Program-made: the position numbers and the translations under genes | Assembly: GCF_015207755.1 (NCBI RefSeq) | Contig: NZ_JADEWH010000021.1 | Span: forward strand, 1-64,000 | Origin: Nodularia sp. LEGE 06071 | GTDB lineage: Bacteria; Cyanobacteriota; Cyanobacteriia; Cyanobacteriales; Nostocaceae | DNA: 64,000 nt | Direction of reading: 5' to 3' | The notes under the pieces: model-generated | Databases searched by the model: none | Told to the model about the DNA's origin: nothing | What the model saw: only the letters and a program-made list of their open reading frames with translations | Shown here: one piece after another, positions 25,057 to 33,891 of the stretch | Numbering within the stretch: position 1 is the stretch's first letter | Layout: every line of letters starts with the position of its first letter

Positions 25057-25860
25057 ATGAAAAAAAAACAAGTATCTCCCATTTCAATCGCTCAGGTAAC
25101 AGATACACATCTGTTTGCTTCGGAAAATCACGAAATGCTGGGAATGCCTACTATACAGTCTTTCCAGGCTGTTGTAGAAAGGTTAAAGGAGCTAAGGAGT
25201 GAAGTTGATTTACTACTGTTAACGGGTGATTTGTCTGGTGATGGTAAGCCTGATTCCTATGACAATCTCCAAAACCTGGTGAATCCGCTACAAATACCTG
25301 CTTACTGGTTACCTGGGAATCATGACTGTGCGATCGCAATGGATGACATCTTACATATGGGGATGCTTTCCCGGCGTAAGTCTTTTCAGCGTGGTGGTTG
25401 GAATTTTATCTTACTCGATTCTTCCGTTCCTGGTTGTTTGCATGGTTATCTTTCCGGTAAAACTCTTGATTGGCTAGACTCTGAATTAAAAATCCTGGGT
25501 GATTATCCGACTTTAGTCGCCCTACATCATCCGCCTTTTCCCGTAAATTCGGCGTGGTTAGATAGCAGTACTCTGAAAAATCCCCAAGAATTTTTTGCAG
25601 TTCTCGATCGCCATCCCCAAGTTAAGTTAGTTTTGTTTGGTCACATCCATCAGGAATTTCAACGCCAGCGTCATCAAGTTAACTACCTCAGTACCCCGTC
25701 AACTGGGCTTCAGTTTCGCTCAAAAACTCCAACTTTGATGATTGATCATCAATACCCCGGTTTTCGGTTGTTGAAGCTATACCCCAATGGAATGTGGGAA
25801 ACTTCCGTTGAACGAGTTCCTTATTTCCAGCCATTGGAGATAGCCGCTAAAGTATCCTAA
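25057..25860 (+). CDS. CpdA-like calcineurin-type phosphoesterase
   Basis: A 267-residue metallophosphoesterase. The five metal-ligand blocks are visible: AQVTDTHLF (D-x-H), LLTGDLSGDG (GD), WLPGNHDC (GNHD), ALHHPPF and LFGHIHQEF (GHxH). This set and the size match the CpdA/icc family, which includes 3',5'-cAMP phosphodiesterases, so it may lower cAMP; other substrates are possible. I chose the ATG at 25057 (MKKKQVSPISIAQVTDTH), since the longer form adds 21 residues without family character. Convergent with cpcT. Confidence 0.85.
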   Translation: MKKKQVSPISIAQVTDTHLFASENHEMLGMPTIQSFQAVVERLKELRSEVDLLLLTGDLSGDGKPDSYDNLQNLVNPLQIPAYWLPGNHDCAIAMDDILHMGMLSRRKSFQRGGWNFILLDSSVPGCLHGYLSGKTLDWLDSELKILGDYPTLVALHHPPFPVNSAWLDSSTLKNPQEFFAVLDRHPQVKLVLFGHIHQEFQRQRHQVNYLSTPSTGLQFRSKTPTLMIDHQYPGFRLLKLYPNGMWETSVERVPYFQPLEIAAKVS

Positions 25861-25869
25861 ATTATCTAT

Positions 25870-25964
25870 TACAGTTCGGCGTAAGTAGCACCACCGTGGG
25901 AAATCAATCAAAAGCCTATAGGATAATCAACTTTTTTGACTTTTGACTTCCGCCTTGCGGCGCT
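25870..25964 (-). repeat. Diverged inverted copy of the 111-bp MITE-like element
   Basis: Read on the minus strand it has GCCGCAAGGCGGAAGTCAAA, then CTATAGGCTTTTGATTG and CTTACGCCGAACTGTA, in the same order as 4239-4349, but shortened and lacking the CTAG ends. It fills the gap between two convergent genes and overlaps the first bases of the cpcT stop codon. Confidence 0.65.
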
Positions 25965-26538
25965 ATATTACTTCATCAGCAAAACTCTTCCACCGCACAA
26001 AGTGAAATGGACCAGCGACAGACCCCCAAATATGTTCATTGGTTTCTAAATCACGTCCTCTGTCCAGGCTGATAAATCTCTCCTCACTAATCTCAAATTC
26101 ACTATCTAAATAGGTATTTTGCCCTTTACGAAATACGATACAACCTTTACCAGGTTCCACTTTGCCTTTGAAGCTGTTACCAGCCCACTCTACAGTCATG
26201 TTACATCCTGGTAACTTTTCTAAGTGATCGCTCGTTAAAGTTTTCAGCCGTGGAAGGTCACGGGATGCGCCATAAAACTGTTCTTCTTGCTTAACAGTGT
26301 AGTTGACAATTTCGATGCGATCGCCTGCATTGAGCAATTCCAAAACCCGCACGCGATAAGGGTCATTCAGCTGATAATCATAAGCTTGTTCCACAAACAA
26401 ACTCACCCCTGATAACACCTCTACAGGTAGAGGACGCATACACACGCGAATATGAGCAAAAAAAGGTGGGTTTTCATAAGCTTGTGCTTGATTACTAAAA
26501 TCTGCCGCCATCCAGCGAGCTAAGGTTGTAATATCCAT
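25963..26538 (-). CDS. cpcT: Phycobiliprotein chromophore lyase, CpcT/CpeT family
   Basis: A 191-residue lyase of the CpcT/CpeT family, which attaches phycocyanobilin to Cys-153-type sites of beta phycobiliprotein subunits in the phycobilisome. Family features are the N-terminal LARWMAADFSNQAQAYENPPFFAHIRVCMRPLP, YDYQLNDPYRVRVLEL, the LPGCNMTVEW segment and GKGCIVFRKGQNTYLDSEFE. In Anabaena PCC 7120 the characterised CpcT (all5339, from memory) sits next to the heterocyst glycolipid genes, and the same neighbourhood is seen here, which supports the assignment over CpeT. Its stop codon abuts a MITE remnant. Confidence 0.85.
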   Translation of the reverse strand: MDITTLARWMAADFSNQAQAYENPPFFAHIRVCMRPLPVEVLSGVSLFVEQAYDYQLNDPYRVRVLELLNAGDRIEIVNYTVKQEEQFYGASRDLPRLKTLTSDHLEKLPGCNMTVEWAGNSFKGKVEPGKGCIVFRKGQNTYLDSEFEISEERFISLDRGRDLETNEHIWGSVAGPFHFVRWKSFADEVI

Positions 26539-26579
26539 AGAATTAGTGATTACAGATGTTAAAATTCTCTGGATTTATT

Positions 26580-26625
26580 GTATAGGGAATGGGGAGTGGG
26601 GAGTAGGGAGTAGGGAATTGGGGAG
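26580..26625. repeat. Short GGGGAGT heptamer run
   Basis: GGGGAGTGGGGAGTAGGGAG is a short STRR-type run between the divergent cpcT and TPR genes. Similar GGGGAGT runs occur at 14230-14265 and, on the other strand, at about 30848-30869. Confidence 0.6.
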
Positions 26626-26723
26626 AATTATTGATTTTTGATGCGTCTAACAAGTTGGCAGTTAAAATCTTTGGGTATGGTGGTCATACCCTATGCTCTA
26701 TTCCCATCTTAGGTAAAGTACCC

Positions 26724-27947
26724 ATGCTCAGACGCTTATGTATTACTATTAGTGTCGCTATCCTTTGTCAGTTTAATGGTTCGTTAACCCTGGCAGAGAC
26801 TAAAAAGCCGCAACAGCCGGATAAATTTGCGCCTAATCCCCTGGAAATTACCACACCTGATCCACTGTTACCGCCTGGAATTAATAAACAGCCGTTAACT
26901 CTCCCACAACAGCAAAGTTTGCAGCGGGCGTTGGATGAGTTGAATCAGGAAGCTACAGCCAAATTGCAAGCAGGAGATCAGGAAGCTGCTTTTGAGATTT
27001 GGAACCGGGAAGTACGCTTGCGGCGGTATTTGGGTACATTGGCGGAAGTAGAAGCATTATCGCGCTTTGGGGCGATCGCCTGGAAAGAAAATGCCGGTGA
27101 GCAGGTAAGATATATTACACAACGATTGCAAACTCTGCAAAAGTCAGCACAAAAACAAAAAATTGTGGATTTAGAATTAATGCGATCGCTTGGTGAAGCA
27201 TACCAAAAATTGCGATCGCCTCAACTGGCTTTAGCAGTTTATCAGCAAATTTTAACAGCAGTAGAACAAAAACAAGATGCCGTCGCAGTGCTGGAAATCC
27301 TGACAACAATGGGCGAACTGCATTTGAGTTGGTTTGATTATCCCCAAGCAGCCGCCACCTATGAGAGATTATTAAATTTAACTGCTACCCAAAGCGATCG
27401 CACTAATGAGTTAGCATACCTGCAACAACTACGTTATATCTACCAGCAGACAAAACAACCCCAAGCCGCAGTGGATACGCTCAAAAGACTAGCAGAAATC
27501 TACGAACAGGAAAATAATCTCACGAAAATACCAGAATTGAAACTAGCCATTGGTGTAAATTATGAATCCCTGGCACAGGAAAATCCTAGTATACTCACGG
27601 AAGCATTTAACAACTATCAAGAAGCTTATCTCATGGCTGTGCGATCGCGCCAGTATGCTCGTGCTGGTGAAGCCTTGCAAAAGTTAGTTCCCCTCTATCG
27701 TAGCCAAGGACAAATAGATGAAGCCTTGCAAACTAGCCAAATTCTCATAGAGACACAAGAGAAAGCCATCAACTATTATGGCATGATGCAAGCTTACGAC
27801 CAAATTGGGCAATTGTATCTAGAGCGTCAAGACTATCCCCAAGCACTCGCAGCCTTTCAAAAAGGATTAGAACTAGCTCAACAACTTAAACATGAAGAAA
27901 CATATTTTACTGAGCAGATAGAGAAAGCCTCGCCAGCTAAACTTTAG
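26724..27947 (+). CDS. Tetratricopeptide repeat protein, probably exported
   Basis: A 407-residue protein with a signal-like N-terminus (MLRRLCITISVAILCQFNGS, then LTLA) and a proline-rich stretch (about 30-55). At least six TPR-like helical pairs fill the rest (AVYQQILTAVEQKQDAVAVL, YPQAAATYERLLNL, YPQALAAFQKGLELAQQL). TPRs bind other proteins, so a scaffold role at the membrane or in the periplasm is likely, partner unknown. The ATG at 26724 follows AGG and yields the signal peptide; an upstream TTG would hide it. It probably corresponds to the gene between cpcT and hglT in Anabaena 7120 (from memory). Confidence 0.8.
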   Translation: MLRRLCITISVAILCQFNGSLTLAETKKPQQPDKFAPNPLEITTPDPLLPPGINKQPLTLPQQQSLQRALDELNQEATAKLQAGDQEAAFEIWNREVRLRRYLGTLAEVEALSRFGAIAWKENAGEQVRYITQRLQTLQKSAQKQKIVDLELMRSLGEAYQKLRSPQLALAVYQQILTAVEQKQDAVAVLEILTTMGELHLSWFDYPQAAATYERLLNLTATQSDRTNELAYLQQLRYIYQQTKQPQAAVDTLKRLAEIYEQENNLTKIPELKLAIGVNYESLAQENPSILTEAFNNYQEAYLMAVRSRQYARAGEALQKLVPLYRSQGQIDEALQTSQILIETQEKAINYYGMMQAYDQIGQLYLERQDYPQALAAFQKGLELAQQLKHEETYFTEQIEKASPAKL

Positions 27948-27953
27948 CCGTAG

Positions 27954-27979
27954 GGTGGGTTAGCGCAGCGTAACCCACC
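27954..27979. terminator. Strong hairpin between convergent genes
   Basis: GGTGGGTTA and TAACCCACC form a perfect 9-bp stem around GCGCAGCG, six bases after the TPR-gene stop. It is a common Nostoc-type repeat and could terminate the TPR gene and, in reverse, the glycosyltransferase gene. No long T-run follows. Confidence 0.5.
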
Positions 27980-28091
27980 ATTCTATATTTTCTTTAGCTC
28001 AGGGACGGTTTTTCTACTCAGCTGATTAAATCCCTCCTCGCTTGCGGGGAGGGAAGACAAAGCATAGCTTTTACAGGGTGGAATTCCGGCT

Positions 28092-29354
28092 TTACACAGT
28101 TGTTCGCTCTAGTTTCTTCACAGCGTCAACTATCTCATAAAGCTTATCTTCAAACTTTTGTGTACACGCCGACCAATCATATTTAAGTATAGAAGGACGA
28201 GCCTGTTCAGTCATTTCTGCTTTCAGTTGAGAATTTGCCAAAATTGCCACCACCTGATCCGCAAAATCCTGGGGATTATTCGCTTCAGCTAACAAGCCGT
28301 TTTGACCAGGAAAGACTTGCTCAAAGCTTGAAGGTGCAACCACAGCCACCAAAGGAGTACCGGAAGCCAGCGCTTCGGTATTTGTCGTGCAGAAATTTTC
28401 AGTCGCAGAAGGGTTGACAAATACATCTGCACGAGCAAACCAACCTAAAAGTTCTGTACCGTGAGACTCACCCCATATAGTAATACCTTCAAACTTTTGG
28501 GAGCGCCGACGGAGTTCTTCATCTAGGGGGCCACTACCAATAATTACCAAATGAACATCAGGAATTTTGGCAGCAATTAGCGGAAACATATCGATAAGTT
28601 GGGTAACATTTTTTTCCGCCGTAATGCGTCCCACAAATAAGATAGTTGGTCTGTTGTCTTCGGGAATCGGGTTGTGGATAATATTTCGGGGGTGAAATTT
28701 TTCACAATCAATTCCTTGATAAGGAACGTATTCACCCCGTTGGCAATTCATCTGCTGGTACTTTAGGAGTTGTCCTTGAGAAGGAAATAAATTGCGATCA
28801 TAGACTTCAGTGGACTGCTTGACTAAAAAAGGAATAATCGGACGCATCAAATTGAAAATCTGATTACCCAAATAGTATTGAATGTAGGCAACAATATCAG
28901 TGTGGAAAACAGAAATAATTGGAGTCCCCGTTTTCTTCGCATATTCAACCCCAATGGGGCGACCATAACCTTGCAAGAACATTGAATAGAAACCTCGCAT
29001 TTGCGGGGCTTCTTCTACTACTATAATATCGGGTTTAAACTTTTCTAATAACTTAGTATCACTCCAATGGCGATAGTGTAATGGTTGGGGTAAAGACTTG
29101 TAAAAAATTAGTGGCTTTGTGGGGAAAGCATAAGCAGAAAAATTAGGGAAACACTGTAATTCTTCCAGTCCTGCCATAGGACGATTGCTAACATTTTTAG
29201 GATATTGATCGTTAATTTCTGGATGGATCAGAAAAACTTCATGTCCTTGTTCGAGTAACCAGCGAACCCTTTGGTGGACTGCAATTGAAACCCCTGTTAA
29301 AAAAGGAGCATACAATCCTGTAAACAGAGCAATACGAAGCTTTTGCTTGTTCAT
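28092..29354 (-). CDS. hglT: GT4 family glycosyltransferase, probable HglT
   Basis: A 420-residue GT-B fold enzyme. The N-terminal LFTGLYAPFLTGVSIAVHQR is the GT4 acceptor-side motif, and the C-terminal half has ILFVGRITAEKNVTQLIDMF, WGESHGTELLGWFARADVFV and SATENFCTTNTEALASGTP (the E-x7-E nucleotide-sugar site). In Anabaena PCC 7120, HglT (All5341) adds glucose to the heterocyst glycolipid aglycone; the position beside cpcT and a TPR gene, at the edge of the hgl/hgd genes, matches that locus as I remember it. So HglT is the leading candidate, and another GT4 of envelope synthesis is the alternative. Confidence 0.75.
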   Translation of the reverse strand: MNKQKLRIALFTGLYAPFLTGVSIAVHQRVRWLLEQGHEVFLIHPEINDQYPKNVSNRPMAGLEELQCFPNFSAYAFPTKPLIFYKSLPQPLHYRHWSDTKLLEKFKPDIIVVEEAPQMRGFYSMFLQGYGRPIGVEYAKKTGTPIISVFHTDIVAYIQYYLGNQIFNLMRPIIPFLVKQSTEVYDRNLFPSQGQLLKYQQMNCQRGEYVPYQGIDCEKFHPRNIIHNPIPEDNRPTILFVGRITAEKNVTQLIDMFPLIAAKIPDVHLVIIGSGPLDEELRRRSQKFEGITIWGESHGTELLGWFARADVFVNPSATENFCTTNTEALASGTPLVAVVAPSSFEQVFPGQNGLLAEANNPQDFADQVVAILANSQLKAEMTEQARPSILKYDWSACTQKFEDKLYEIVDAVKKLERTTV

Positions 29355-29425
29355 AATTTTAGTGCTTTTGTGTATTTTAGGACAGAAAAAATGGTGTCTT
29401 TATGCTTTTGAAGCGCATTGCATGA

Positions 29426-30688
29426 TCAATTCAAAGAAATATTTGGCGCAGCAGGTTGATCTAAAGACTGATAAGGACGATATTCAACTAACCGAATCTT
29501 CCAGGGGCTTTTGAATTTATAGGTGATCCCGCGCCACTTAACTTTTGATATCCAGAGGGAAGAGAGGAAGACGAACCCATAAACCCATTGTGTTAAGGGA
29601 ATTCCCATTAACATCTGGCAAATTATAGCAACAGATAATTGTGGAGTGGGTTGATGATCAGAGCGCATAACTAGCTGTACTCTTTGCTCTAAAAAAAGTA
29701 CAATCAATAGTAATGCCACCACATAGCTGCTATAGTAACTAAGAGATATAGCCGCAGCGTACCATTGTCCAGTTAGCAAAGCTGCCACAAACAATACACT
29801 CAAAAAAGTAGGACAGAGGATTGTGAAAATGGCGTTTCCCACTAGAGTTAACCAGTGGGGGTGATAAAGTCGGGAAAAGATTAATTGACGCTGCATCCAG
29901 GATTTTAAACCGGATAAATTGCACTCTTCCTGATTCAGCATGATCAAAGAAGGGACAAATTTAATCTGCATTTTATGTTTACCCAAGATCCGCCGCATCA
30001 TGGTATCTTCACAAAAAGCTTGTCCCCACTTATCCAGCAATCTTGTTTGATGCAGAACTTCTGTTTTTACTGCCAAAGTCCCACCCCAAGGAATGCCATA
30101 TAAGTACATCTGCACCACCGCAGAGACATTCCACAGATACCGGACGATAGAACCCCAATGGCTACCTGTAGGTACAAACCAACGGTTCCCTGTGGTCGCG
30201 CCGACATTGGGGTCAGCTAAAGGAGTGACTAATTCACGCAGCCAATTAGCATGAACAATTGTATCAGCATCTACGAATGCGATCGCCTGATAGGAATCGT
30301 CCAACTGTGTCACAGCTTGAATCAGAGAACTACATTTGAGACTGCAACTTTTGCGGATAAATCTCAAAGGACTGATTTGCACATTAGTCGCGCCATGCTG
30401 CTGGACAGTATCAGTCGCAATTGTCCATGCTGGATCTTCCATACGATCAACGACTAATTTTAAATCATACTCTGGATAATTCTGATGCAAAAGTGCCTGC
30501 AAACAATCACTCAAAAACGGATCAGCACCACGTAGGCAAAGAATCACTGCCGTTTTGGGTAACTCTTCATCTGCTAAAAGATTTATTTTGTCTGAGCAGA
30601 GATGCCATAAAAAGACCAGCATCAAACATACTTGAATAACCAGGCTAATAGTTAAACATCTACATAGGAATATTACCAAGTCATTCAT
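29426..30688 (-). CDS. GT2 family membrane glycosyltransferase (paralogue 1)
   Basis: A 420-residue inner-membrane GT-A enzyme. An N-terminal helix, then TAVILCLRGADPFLSDCLQA, VDADTIVHANWLREL (metal-binding D-x-D), GTLAVKTEVL, EDTMMRRIL (acid/base region), QRQLIFSRLYHP (QxxRW-like) and three to four C-terminal helices. The architecture resembles ceramide glucosyltransferase/HpnI-like enzymes that transfer sugars to lipids at the membrane. It is a tandem duplicate of the gene at 30879-32138. Position within the heterocyst glycolipid cluster suggests a lipid or envelope saccharide acceptor; the substrate is unknown. Confidence 0.85.
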   Translation of the reverse strand: MNDLVIFLCRCLTISLVIQVCLMLVFLWHLCSDKINLLADEELPKTAVILCLRGADPFLSDCLQALLHQNYPEYDLKLVVDRMEDPAWTIATDTVQQHGATNVQISPLRFIRKSCSLKCSSLIQAVTQLDDSYQAIAFVDADTIVHANWLRELVTPLADPNVGATTGNRWFVPTGSHWGSIVRYLWNVSAVVQMYLYGIPWGGTLAVKTEVLHQTRLLDKWGQAFCEDTMMRRILGKHKMQIKFVPSLIMLNQEECNLSGLKSWMQRQLIFSRLYHPHWLTLVGNAIFTILCPTFLSVLFVAALLTGQWYAAAISLSYYSSYVVALLLIVLFLEQRVQLVMRSDHQPTPQLSVAIICQMLMGIPLTQWVYGFVFLSSLWISKVKWRGITYKFKSPWKIRLVEYRPYQSLDQPAAPNISLN

Positions 30689-30878
30689 CTTTAATTCTTG
30701 CTGTGTGATTGACCTTGAGAGATGAACTAGAACAAGTCGCGTGGTGGTCTTTTCACTCAGTCATTCAGCACTTTTAATTTATAGCAACCGCCAAGGAGAT
30801 TAAGACATAAACGGATAATCAAACTTAGACACTTCTGGGTTTTAACCCACTCCCCGTTCCCTACTCCCCAGATATAAC

Positions 30879-32138
30879 TCAAAGAGAAATTTTGCTATCG
30901 ATAGGTTGATCCAACAAATCATAAGGATGGTATTCAACTAATCGGACATTCCAGGCATTCTGCACACGATAAACAATACCGCGCCATTTCACAGTTGACA
31001 TCCACAGAGAAGATAGCAAAGCTAACCCATATACCCACTGTGTTAAGGGAATAGCAATTAATATTTTGCCGATTGTTTCCACTGATAATTTTGTACTTGG
31101 GTGACCATGAGAGCGAATAATTTGGCTTACCCCTAACTCTAAAATCAGCGTTACCAAGAGTAATCCCACAGTATAGATGCAATAAGTGGAAAACAATAAA
31201 GCTGCTAAATCCCATTGTGTATCTAACAACGATAACAGAAACAGAAGTATTGCCAGACAAGGAAAGAAAATGCTAGAAACCGCATCACCAACTATAGCTA
31301 ACCAACTGGGATGGTAAAGTCGAGAATAGAATATGAGCCGCTTCAGAGATTCTATTAAGCCCAGCATTTCGCACTCTTCCCGATTCAGCATAATCAGAGA
31401 AGGGACAAGCTTCACCCGCATTCCATGTTCTTTAAGAATCTTGTGGATCATAAAATCTTCGCCCAGAGCCTGTCCCCACTTATCTAGCAGCCCTGTTTGG
31501 CGTAGCACGTCTGTTTTGATTGCCAAACTCCCACCCCAAGGAACTCGGAAAAGGTACATTTGCACAACAGTAGAGACATTACCGATGTACCGCACCAAAG
31601 AACCCCAATAGTGATCTGTGGGTACAAACCAACGGTTACCTGTCGTCGCCCCCACTGTCGGGTCAACCAGAGGACTAACTAATTCACGTAGCCAATTAGC
31701 ATGAACAATTGTATCAGCATCAACTAATGCGATCGCCTTGTAGGACTCATCTAAATCGGACACAGCTTGCAACAGCGAACTACATTTGAGACTACAGTTG
31801 TGTCGTATCGTTCTCAGAGGGCTGACTTGGACATTGCTGGCTCCTTGTTCGTTGATAGTATCACTGACAACTTGCCAAGCTGGATCTTCCTGACTATCAA
31901 CAATCAGCTTTAAATCGTACTCTGGATAATTCTGATTTAACAGCGCCTCCAAGCAGTTAGGCAAATAGGGATCGGCTCCGCGTAGACAAAGAATCACCGC
32001 CGTTTTAGGTAACTGCTCATCGGCTAATAAATTTTGGGGGCGCGATCGCACGTAGAACAGAAAAACCAGCGCTAAACACATTTGAATAGCCAGCCAACTC
32101 AGCAGAGACTGAGTAATGAATATCGTCAACTCTTTCAT
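30879..32138 (-). CDS. GT2 family membrane glycosyltransferase (paralogue 2)
   Basis: A 419-residue paralogue of the preceding entry, aligned end to end with well over half the residues identical by eye (same blocks TAVILCLRGADPYLPNCLEA, VDADTIVHANWLREL, GNRWFVPTDHYWGS). The first acidic block reads GEDFMIHKIL instead of CEDTMMRRIL, and the QxxRW-like block is KRLIFYSRLYHP. Helices at the N-terminus and at about 290-345 and 375-395 place it in the membrane. The two genes are separated by 190 bp. Divergence in the catalytic half suggests different acceptors or donors. Confidence 0.85.
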   Translation of the reverse strand: MKELTIFITQSLLSWLAIQMCLALVFLFYVRSRPQNLLADEQLPKTAVILCLRGADPYLPNCLEALLNQNYPEYDLKLIVDSQEDPAWQVVSDTINEQGASNVQVSPLRTIRHNCSLKCSSLLQAVSDLDESYKAIALVDADTIVHANWLRELVSPLVDPTVGATTGNRWFVPTDHYWGSLVRYIGNVSTVVQMYLFRVPWGGSLAIKTDVLRQTGLLDKWGQALGEDFMIHKILKEHGMRVKLVPSLIMLNREECEMLGLIESLKRLIFYSRLYHPSWLAIVGDAVSSIFFPCLAILLFLLSLLDTQWDLAALLFSTYCIYTVGLLLVTLILELGVSQIIRSHGHPSTKLSVETIGKILIAIPLTQWVYGLALLSSLWMSTVKWRGIVYRVQNAWNVRLVEYHPYDLLDQPIDSKISL

Positions 32139-32338
32139 ATGTATTCTTTGGCAAATTTTGCCTTGTGTAATGGCGAGTCGCGATTAATCCCCAATCCCTA
32201 GAAGAAGCAGGGGAGCAGGGAGCGGGGGGGAATTTGAAACTATTTTGCATTTATTCACTCTGCTTAACTTCATTTCCTCTTCTCCTCTGCCCCCTTTCCT
32301 CTTCTCCTCTGCCTCTTCCAAGTCCCTAATCCCTACGT

Positions 32339-32797
32339 TTATGAATCGAGGGAGTATTTCATCAAAATGTTGATTTTGCTACTTTTCTGCAATAAAATAC
32401 TGGCATCATGAAACTTTGGTGTCCCAGTTACGATGGAGACAGTGGGATTTCGAGAAATGCCGAAACCTTCTTTGGGTATGCCGAAAAAGTCTTTATTCAA
32501 TTGGCGATCGCCATTTTGATCATCGACAATCGCCACTGCATAATTTCCCGGCTTCAAGCCAGAGAATTCATGAGTTAAAGTACTTCCTTTAGGCTGCACA
32601 CAAGCGCTTTTTATGACATCATCAGTACTCATAGGAAACCCCTGAGAACTGGAGTAAATGCCCATGCAAATTTCCCCGTTTTGGTTGTTAATACCATTGA
32701 CTACAACTGTAAGTTTTACAGTAGGCTCGGCGTTCACTGTTCCGGCAAAGCCAATGCTCAATAAAGTAGCTATTAGTACAGGACTAAAATGATTCAT
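32339..32797 (-). CDS. DUF2141 family secreted protein
   Basis: About 152 residues with a signal peptide (MNHFSPVLIATLLSIGFAGT, cleavage near VNAEP) and the DUF2141 pattern: VVVNGINNQNGEICMGIYSS, LKPGNYAVAIVDDQNGDRQLNKDFFGIPKEGFGISRNP. The domain is a small exported beta protein of unknown function. It lies between glycosyltransferase genes on the same strand and is probably part of the envelope cluster. I prefer the ATG at 32797; one at 32806 is also in frame. Confidence 0.85.
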   Translation of the reverse strand: MNHFSPVLIATLLSIGFAGTVNAEPTVKLTVVVNGINNQNGEICMGIYSSSQGFPMSTDDVIKSACVQPKGSTLTHEFSGLKPGNYAVAIVDDQNGDRQLNKDFFGIPKEGFGISRNPTVSIVTGTPKFHDASILLQKSSKINILMKYSLDS

Positions 32798-32863
32798 TTT
32801 CCACATCTTTTGGTAATTTCCACAAATGATTTTACTGGGAAATAAACTGTCAAAGCAATTCCT

Positions 32864-33847
32864 TTAAGGGATGATATGCTCTTTCTTTCTGACATAAGAT
32901 TGCCAAGGTTGACAAATAATTTGAGCCGCCTTAAATAAATCTTGAAGCAACAGATATTCTGTACCGTGCAACTGCTGATAAATACTGATATGGCAACGTA
33001 GACGCTGCTGCAAAGTCAGGGGAAACAGCCATACAGAAAGCATATATTCCCAAAGAATTCTCCAATGTGGAAATAATATTTTTCCTTTTTTAGCTGAATC
33101 AAACCAAACCGTATAGGCATAAAAATCCGGCAAAATGCTCTGACTATGTTCAGTTTTATCCTTCGTCAATAAATGATGATTGGGAAAAAACATACTCAAT
33201 GATTGTTGCGAATGGGTTCTAGCAAAGAACAGGTATTCAGGAATTTCATAAAACTGCCCCAGTAAACCAATTCTTAACAATAAAATGCCATCCGCCGTAC
33301 CATAACTACCCATCGGTGGTATTTTTCTGAGAGCGCTGGCGCGAATTAGTCCATAACACTGATAGCAGAGATGCTTGGTCAGCAACTCGTGAAAACGCTT
33401 GTGAGGTTTTTGTGAATCAGTGTTGAGTTTAATATTATAGTTTTGCAGAAAATCACCATTTTCATCAATCAAAGATACATGAGAATGGCACAATACTACT
33501 GTGGGGTGATTGTCAAGTATTTCAACACATTTTATGAGAAAATCGGGAGCGTGTAAATCATCATAAGCTGCCCATTTAAAGTATTCGCCCACAGACAATT
33601 CAAACACACGATTGAAGTTACGCGAACAACCGAGATTACTATTATTGCGGTAATAACGAATACGTTCGTCTTGAGCCGCATAAGCTCGACAAATTTCTTC
33701 AGTATTATCTGTTGAGGCATTATCTGAAATGATTAACTCGAAATCTGTAAAAGTTTGAGCTAACAGTGAATCGAGGGCGGCTTTGATAAATTTTTCGCCA
33801 TTGTATACAGGTAATCCAATGCTAACTTTCGGCGGATTTTTGCTCAT
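32864..33847 (-). CDS. GT2 family glycosyltransferase
   Basis: A 327-residue cytoplasmic GT-A enzyme with VSIGLPVYNGEKFIKAALDS at the N-terminus, LIISDNASTDNTEEI, YFKWAAYDDLHAPDF (D-x-D-like metal site), then a C-terminal region without clear membrane helices. It transfers a sugar from a nucleotide donor; donor and acceptor are unknown. The start MSKNPPKVSIGLP (33847) is preferred over the in-frame ATG three codons upstream. It lies 44 bp after hgdA on the same strand, so it is likely co-transcribed with it. Confidence 0.85.
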   Translation of the reverse strand: MSKNPPKVSIGLPVYNGEKFIKAALDSLLAQTFTDFELIISDNASTDNTEEICRAYAAQDERIRYYRNNSNLGCSRNFNRVFELSVGEYFKWAAYDDLHAPDFLIKCVEILDNHPTVVLCHSHVSLIDENGDFLQNYNIKLNTDSQKPHKRFHELLTKHLCYQCYGLIRASALRKIPPMGSYGTADGILLLRIGLLGQFYEIPEYLFFARTHSQQSLSMFFPNHHLLTKDKTEHSQSILPDFYAYTVWFDSAKKGKILFPHWRILWEYMLSVWLFPLTLQQRLRCHISIYQQLHGTEYLLLQDLFKAAQIICQPWQSYVRKKEHIIP

Positions 33848-33891
33848 ATAAAACAATGCTCAGTAAAATCTTCAGACTACTTAACTACCGT

